Source: RUG14300 sp964391805 (lineage in GTDB: Bacteria > Bacillota > Clostridia > Christensenellales > CAG-1252). Taken from it: DNA of 64,000 nt. How positions within the stretch are numbered: the first letter of the stretch is position 1; each line of letters starts with the position of its first letter. Both the position numbers and the translations under genes were made by a program. Shown one piece after another: positions 61,854-64,000 of this stretch. Location: contig CAYMNK010000001.1 in assembly GCA_964391805.1 (NCBI GenBank), forward strand, positions 174,475 to 238,474. Reading direction: 5' to 3'. The notes under the pieces were generated by a model, which searched no databases, was not told the origin of the DNA, and saw nothing but the letters and a program-made list of their open reading frames with translations.

Positions 61854-62277
61854 TATCGGTTAGGCTTTTGACCATTATTACGGTTGTACCCTCGCCGACC
61901 TCACTCAAAACCGTTACTTCGTCCATAAAAGCCTGCATCAAAGTAAAGCCCATTCCGCTACGCTCTTGTTCGGGCTTGGTGGTATAAAACGGTTCCATTG
62001 CTTTGTTTATATCCTTTAGCCCGCAACCGCTATCCGATATTTTGATTTCATATTTGTTGTCGTAAACCGATGTCTCTATCGTGACTTCGCCCACCTCATT
62101 GTTATATGCGTGCACTATACAATTGGTAAAAGCCTCGCTGACTGCCGTTTTTATATCGTTTATTTGCTCTACGGTAGGATTCAATTCACTGCAAAATGCT
62201 GCAACCGTACTGCGTACAAATGCTTCGTTTTTTGTATCGGACAAAATGGTCATTCTATAATAATTGTTCAATTTCAT
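61840..62277 (-). CDS. spoIIAB: Anti-sigma-F factor SpoIIAB
   Basis: A 145-residue GHKL-type serine kinase that binds SigF and phosphorylates SpoIIAA. The N-box is SEAFTNCIVHAYN, the G1-box DSGCGL, and the G2 region ERSGMGFTLMQAFMD. It is complete. It lies between spoIIAA (2-base gap) and sigF (overlap), so the three are coordinated as the usual operon. Confidence 0.96.
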   Translation of the reverse strand: MKLNNYYRMTILSDTKNEAFVRSTVAAFCSELNPTVEQINDIKTAVSEAFTNCIVHAYNNEVGEVTIETSVYDNKYEIKISDSGCGLKDINKAMEPFYTTKPEQERSGMGFTLMQAFMDEVTVLSEVGEGTTVIMVKSLTDNAVA

Positions 62278-62279
62278 AA

Positions 62280-62585
62280 TTACCTCACCAAGGGAATCAC
62301 GGAATATATTCCTGATATCCTAAATATTTTATCAATTTGAGCGTTAACGTCACTAACGGATAGTGCTATCCCTAATTTTGACGTTTTCTTATACCTACCT
62401 AAAAGCATTCCTAATCCAGTAGAATCCATAAAATCTACGTATTTCAACGATAACTGTAATGACACAATTCCGCTATCGATTAGGTTATCGAGATAAGATT
62501 TCAATTCCACGGCAGTATGCTCGTCGATATCACCGCGATAAAATACCTTGACCGTGTTTCCGTTTCTTTCAAGCCACATTTTCAT
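62280..62585 (-). CDS. spoIIAA: Anti-sigma-F factor antagonist SpoIIAA
   Basis: A 101-residue STAS-domain protein. The phosphorylation site is Ser55 in DFMDSTGLGMLLGRYK. When unphosphorylated it displaces SigF from SpoIIAB. It starts the operon; upstream on the minus strand are TATAAT (62613-62608) and, slightly farther, TTGACGAA on the plus strand at 62624-62631, one base off the Spo0A box TTGTCGAA. In B. subtilis the operon is driven by sigma-H and Spo0A; a sigma-H match is not clear here. Confidence 0.95.
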   Translation of the reverse strand: MKMWLERNGNTVKVFYRGDIDEHTAVELKSYLDNLIDSGIVSLQLSLKYVDFMDSTGLGMLLGRYKKTSKLGIALSVSDVNAQIDKIFRISGIYSVIPLVR

Positions 62586-62680
62586 CGTTTGACCCCCATA
62601 AGAACGATTATAAAACGTTGGCTTTGACGAAAAACGGTAATTATTGAATTATTTTGACTATCTAAGACGAAAATAAAAAA

Positions 62681-62694
62681 GGTCCCGAAGGACC
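62681..62694 (-). terminator. UUCG-loop terminator of the GNAT operon
   Basis: On the minus strand GGTCC-TTCG-GGACC is followed by TTTTTTA, beginning about 2 bases after the acetyltransferase stop. The UUCG tetraloop makes a short stem unusually stable. Confidence 0.85.
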
Positions 62695-62695
62695 G

Positions 62696-63241
62696 TTAAT
62701 TTTTATATTGAATGTTGTAACAAACCTTTGTATTGTAGAAATATGCCTTATGTACCTTTTCAATGACCTTAAAAGGTTTGAATCCGCATTTTTCTTGTAC
62801 GCGCTTAGATCTAAGATTATCTATATAATAGGAACAAAGTATATAATCGACTTTAACATCGTCAAATAGATAACGAATAACTCTATTTACTGCTTCGGGC
62901 ATTAATCCTCTTCCCCAATAATCTTTAGATAGTACAAAACCTATCTCGACGCCCATCAATGGGTTCAGTTCTTCGAAACTCTTAACAGATATTCCTAAAG
63001 AACCTATAACCTTATCGGTCGCTTTATCTACCAATGCAAAAGTCTTTTTCTCGCTTAAAAAAGTGTCTAAAATAGATTTTGATTCTTCTATATTCTTATG
63101 TGGTGTCCAGCCTGCCATTTGACCAACACCGTCAACTTTACAATAGTTATAAAAATCTTCTAAATCATCAGCCTTAAATAGTCGAAGAATGAGGCGTTCG
63201 GTCTCTAAAACAACATTGCTAATATCAATGATATTTTCCAT
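62696..63241 (-). CDS. GNAT family N-acetyltransferase (RimJ/RimL-like)
   Basis: A 181-residue protein with the RimJ/RimL pattern: LETERLILRLFKADDLEDFY at the N-terminus, GSLGISVKS, EIGFVLSKDYWGRGLMPEAV (the acetyl-CoA-binding R/Q-x-x-G-x-A variant is G-R-G-L) and RVQEKCGFK. The substrate cannot be deduced; such enzymes acetylate ribosomal proteins, amino acids or antibiotics. It follows the unknown 110-residue gene by one base and shares its promoter and terminator. Confidence 0.85.
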   Translation of the reverse strand: MENIIDISNVVLETERLILRLFKADDLEDFYNYCKVDGVGQMAGWTPHKNIEESKSILDTFLSEKKTFALVDKATDKVIGSLGISVKSFEELNPLMGVEIGFVLSKDYWGRGLMPEAVNRVIRYLFDDVKVDYILCSYYIDNLRSKRVQEKCGFKPFKVIEKVHKAYFYNTKVCYNIQYKN

Positions 63242-63242
63242 A

Positions 63243-63575
63243 CTAAATCTCCTGTTTAACTAATCGAGTATAATTGATACCCTCTTTACGGTAAGATGGA
63301 TTTACAGAGCGAAAACTCTTAATAATACCGATATTCGCTTCTCCGTCATCGGTAAGATCAAGTTTAACTCTATCGGTATTTATTACCGAACACGACATTT
63401 CTCTATACAAATTATCAAAATAGGAGTTTCCTTGCGGTTGTTCATAAGAAAATGCTATGTTATCGAATTCGATATACCAATTGTTCTTATCCTCGAAATA
63501 CAACTCGTTAATATCATATTTCTTGAATTTATCGAGCAATACTTCTTTAGTATCTTTACTGACTGTGCCAATCAT
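63243..63575 (-). CDS. Hypothetical protein (110 aa)
   Basis: A small, acidic, apparently beta-rich soluble protein (segments like NNWYIEFDNIAFSYEQPQG). I do not recognise its family. It has AAGGA 8 bases upstream of the ATG, a clear promoter and a one-base gap to the acetyltransferase gene, so it is a real, co-transcribed gene. A role with the acetyltransferase is only inference. Confidence 0.65.
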   Translation of the reverse strand: MIGTVSKDTKEVLLDKFKKYDINELYFEDKNNWYIEFDNIAFSYEQPQGNSYFDNLYREMSCSVINTDRVKLDLTDDGEANIGIIKSFRSVNPSYRKEGINYTRLVKQEI

Positions 63576-63610
63576 ATGTACATTCCTTCTATGATTTGAT
63601 TTATACGATT

Positions 63611-63639
63611 AGTATACCAAATAATTGGTTTAATAGCAA
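63611..63639 (-). promoter_or_regulatory. Promoter of the 110-aa/GNAT operon
   Basis: On the minus strand TTGCTA (63639-63634) and TATACT (63616-63611) are 17 bases apart. The spacer holds CCAA...TTGG, a small dyad that could be an operator. Confidence 0.6.
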
Positions 63640-63829
63640 GTTATTTAGATATAAATGAAAGTTGGGAATTTTAAAGGTGTAAATGTGGTAAGATTTACAG
63701 TTTGATTATTACTAATTATTAGAATTACTATTCTTATCAATATTTGCTTTGGCTGTTTTACAAGATGATATCAATAGCACACGTATGATGTTATTCACTT
63801 TGTTCATAATGATGAGATGATTGTCAAAA

Positions 63830-63905
63830 TGTGTGAAACACACTTCATTGCTAAAAGCAACATCATCAGCGAAGCCGACATCATTTGTCGTAGACAATCA
63901 TCATT
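63830..63905. repeat. Mini-hairpin array copy (four units, 18-19 base period)
   Basis: Units start at 63830, 63848, 63866 and 63885: TGTGT-gaa-ACACA, TTGCT-aaa-AGCAA, TCAGC-gaa-GCCGA (one mismatch) and TTGTC-gta-GACAA. Each is a 5-bp stem with a 3-base loop of the type (G/A)NA, joined by CATCAT or a near match. Together with AT-rich sequence it fills the gap of about 370 bases between the tRNA and the small operon; no gene is seen there. Confidence 0.65.
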
Positions 63906-63907
63906 CA

Positions 63908-63945
63908 AAAAGCACGCTTCCAAATAATTGAAAACGTGCTTTTTG
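63908..63945 (-). terminator. Terminator of tRNA-Tyr
   Basis: AAAAAGCACG and CGTGCTTTTT form a 10-bp stem around an 18-base loop, next to the tRNA 3' end; T-run on the minus strand. Confidence 0.8.
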
Positions 63946-63946
63946 T

Positions 63947-64000
63947 GGTGGGAAGAGATGGATTCGAACCATCGTAGTCACTGACAACAGATTTACAGTC
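63947..64000 (-). tRNA. tRNA-Tyr (GTA anticodon), 3' part only
   Basis: On the minus strand the window edge begins inside the anticodon arm: stem (CAGA)/TCTG with loop CTGTAAA gives anticodon GTA. It is followed by a long class II variable arm, a T arm GATGG-TTCGAAT-CCATC, the acceptor strand and an encoded CCA end (63949-63947). The 5' half lies beyond base 64000. Confidence 0.93.

Noticed and set aside
63712..63897. A 61-codon frame on the minus strand
   Set aside because: Most of it is the translation of the CATCAT mini-hairpin array; it has no family likeness and is most likely spurious.

Overview
The window is AT-rich chromosomal DNA from a spore-forming, Clostridia-grade member of the Bacillota. 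The evidence is a spoIIAA-spoIIAB-sigF operon, a spoVAC-spoVAD-spoVAE operon, yunB, and gene order like that around rpsO-pnp-ylxY-mlpA-spoIIIE-pgsA-cinA-recA-rny in Bacillus subtilis. I cannot name the genus from sequence alone. Almost all genes lie on the minus strand.

Region 1 (1-8930) is part of a prophage or phage-derived element, read leftward off the window edge. In order it has a zinc-ribbon protein, a zinc-finger/possible small-terminase protein, a small protein, the large terminase, a scaffold-like protein, a P22-type major capsid protein, a decoration-like protein, a connector-like protein, a 1003-residue structural protein and a truncated unknown. No portal gene lies between terminase and capsid. 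The operon starts at a perfect-consensus promoter flanked by two inverted copies of an operator-like sequence. No integrase, lysis or repressor gene is in view.

Region 2 (9336-22370) holds a DivIVA-like protein, a parE/parC-type topoisomerase pair, a WYL regulator, then galT and a divergent galK-lgt-pncB operon. The GalT protein carries an unusual 300-residue C-terminal extension rich in Gln, Asn, Gly and Tyr that ends in an AT-hook-like motif.

Region 3 (22397-36101) is the conserved recA neighbourhood: rny, recA, cinA C-terminal domain, pgsA, rimO, ftsK/spoIIIE, an M16 peptidase, an inverted ylxY-like deacetylase homologue, pnp and rpsO.

Region 4 (36146-42955) has an accessory AAA ATPase and a NADAR protein, then hemZ, an MBL-fold hydrolase, dtd and recJ. 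The usual apt and relA genes between recJ and dtd are absent.

Region 5 (43238-57915) has a YgiQ-type radical SAM protein, a class A penicillin-binding protein with a forespore-like promoter, thiI-nifS, a small membrane protein, mutS2, a U32 peptidase and pheT-pheS.

Region 6 (58027-64000) is the sporulation cluster (yunB; spoVAC-AD-AE; spoIIAA-AB-sigF), a two-gene operon with a GNAT acetyltransferase, and the 3' part of a tRNA-Tyr gene.

Several intergenic gaps hold a dispersed repeat family whose ends resemble GTCATNCTGAGC, and tandem arrays of very small hairpins separated by CATCAT. Both keep base pairing while the stem sequence changes.
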